In this document: piece by piece, positions 63,888 through 64,000 of the stretch
How the letters are laid out: each line of letters begins with the position of its first letter
How positions within the stretch are numbered: position 1 is the stretch's first letter
Assembly (NCBI GenBank): GCA_965221485.1
Contig: OZ244893.1
Location: 3,472,001-3,536,000 of the forward strand
From: JAJEBT01 sp965221485
Lineage (GTDB): Bacteria; Pseudomonadota; Alphaproteobacteria; MPNO01; UBA830
Reading direction: 5' to 3'
DNA: 64,000 nucleotides
Position numbers and translations under genes: made by a program
Notes under the pieces: model-generated
Databases searched by the model: none
Told to the model about the DNA's origin: nothing
The model's input: only the letters and a program-made list of their open reading frames with translations

Positions 63888-64000
63888 GCTTCCGACATCT
63901 CCACCAGATCAGCCAGCGACGCAGCTGGTCGGGCCCCGAAATGGCTGATGACTTCGGCAGCGCAGATCGAACCGATCTTTCCACAGCGTTCCGGATTGTA
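63884..64000 (-). CDS. PfkB-family carbohydrate kinase, C-terminal end (adenosine-kinase-like; partial)
   Basis: 38 residues to the window edge: CGKIGSICAAEVISHFGARP then ASLADLVEMSEA. The GxxxAAxVIxxxGARP end is characteristic of ribokinase/adenosine-kinase-like proteins of alphaproteobacteria. The gene continues past base 64000. Its TGA shares bases with the TTG start of typA. Confidence 0.7.
   Translation of the reverse strand, partial: YNPERCGKIGSICAAEVISHFGARPAASLADLVEMSEA

Noticed and set aside
1..64000. CRISPR arrays, rRNA and tRNA genes
   Set aside because: No regularly spaced short repeats and no tRNA T-loop or rRNA-like conserved segments were noticed on either strand by eye.

Overview
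The window looks like a chromosomal segment of a high-GC alphaproteobacterium. This is inferred from gene content and order: mutS, glnD, murJ and trpS lie together, PstA carries a DUF3333-type insert, a TIGR02186/TauE pair is present, and a DUF4159 gene closes a MoxR-type locus. No rRNA, tRNA or CRISPR array was recognised.

Layout. 1-3373: end of a MoxR/DUF58/DUF4159-type membrane operon and a small membrane protein. 3598-7021: a TetR regulator with a perfect palindrome upstream, then a PaaA/PaaB/PaaC-type diiron acyl-CoA oxygenase operon in which PaaD is split into two genes; no PaaE reductase is seen. 7022-25971: a mobile-element-rich accessory island. It holds four versions of a secreted cysteine-rich protein family (two intact, two decayed), a four-gene tripartite ABC efflux system whose adaptor carries a cytoplasmic PAS domain, an FG-GAP/UnbV/vanadium-haloperoxidase gene cut by a complete IS66 element, an IS1634-type transposase, an IS256 relic and two pairs of dispersed direct repeats. 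25972-35969: housekeeping genes (TusA-like, rimI, tsaB, VanX-like dipeptidase, universal stress protein, TIGR02186/TauE, trpS, murJ, glnD). 36260-45745: a cassette between glnD and mutS with GDP-fucose synthesis plus a GT10 fucosyltransferase, znuA and znuCB, and a CDF zinc exporter. 45747-50985: mutS and maeB. 51011-57613: the phosphate regulon phoR-pstC-pstA-pstB-phoU-phoB with a Pho box overlapping the phoR stop codon. 57774-64000: cyclopropane-fatty-acid synthase, AmpG-like transporter, ArsC-like phosphatase, TypA and the end of a PfkB-family kinase.

How parts work together. The phosphate genes form one sensing and uptake unit whose periplasmic PstS must be encoded elsewhere. manC, fcl and gmd make GDP-L-fucose for the adjacent fucosyltransferase. 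The accessory island combines secreted disulfide-rich proteins with an exporter that may sense an intracellular signal; a functional link between them is a hypothesis from proximity only. Several start codons are TTG in TTGA overlaps with the preceding stop, which suggests translational coupling is common in this genome.
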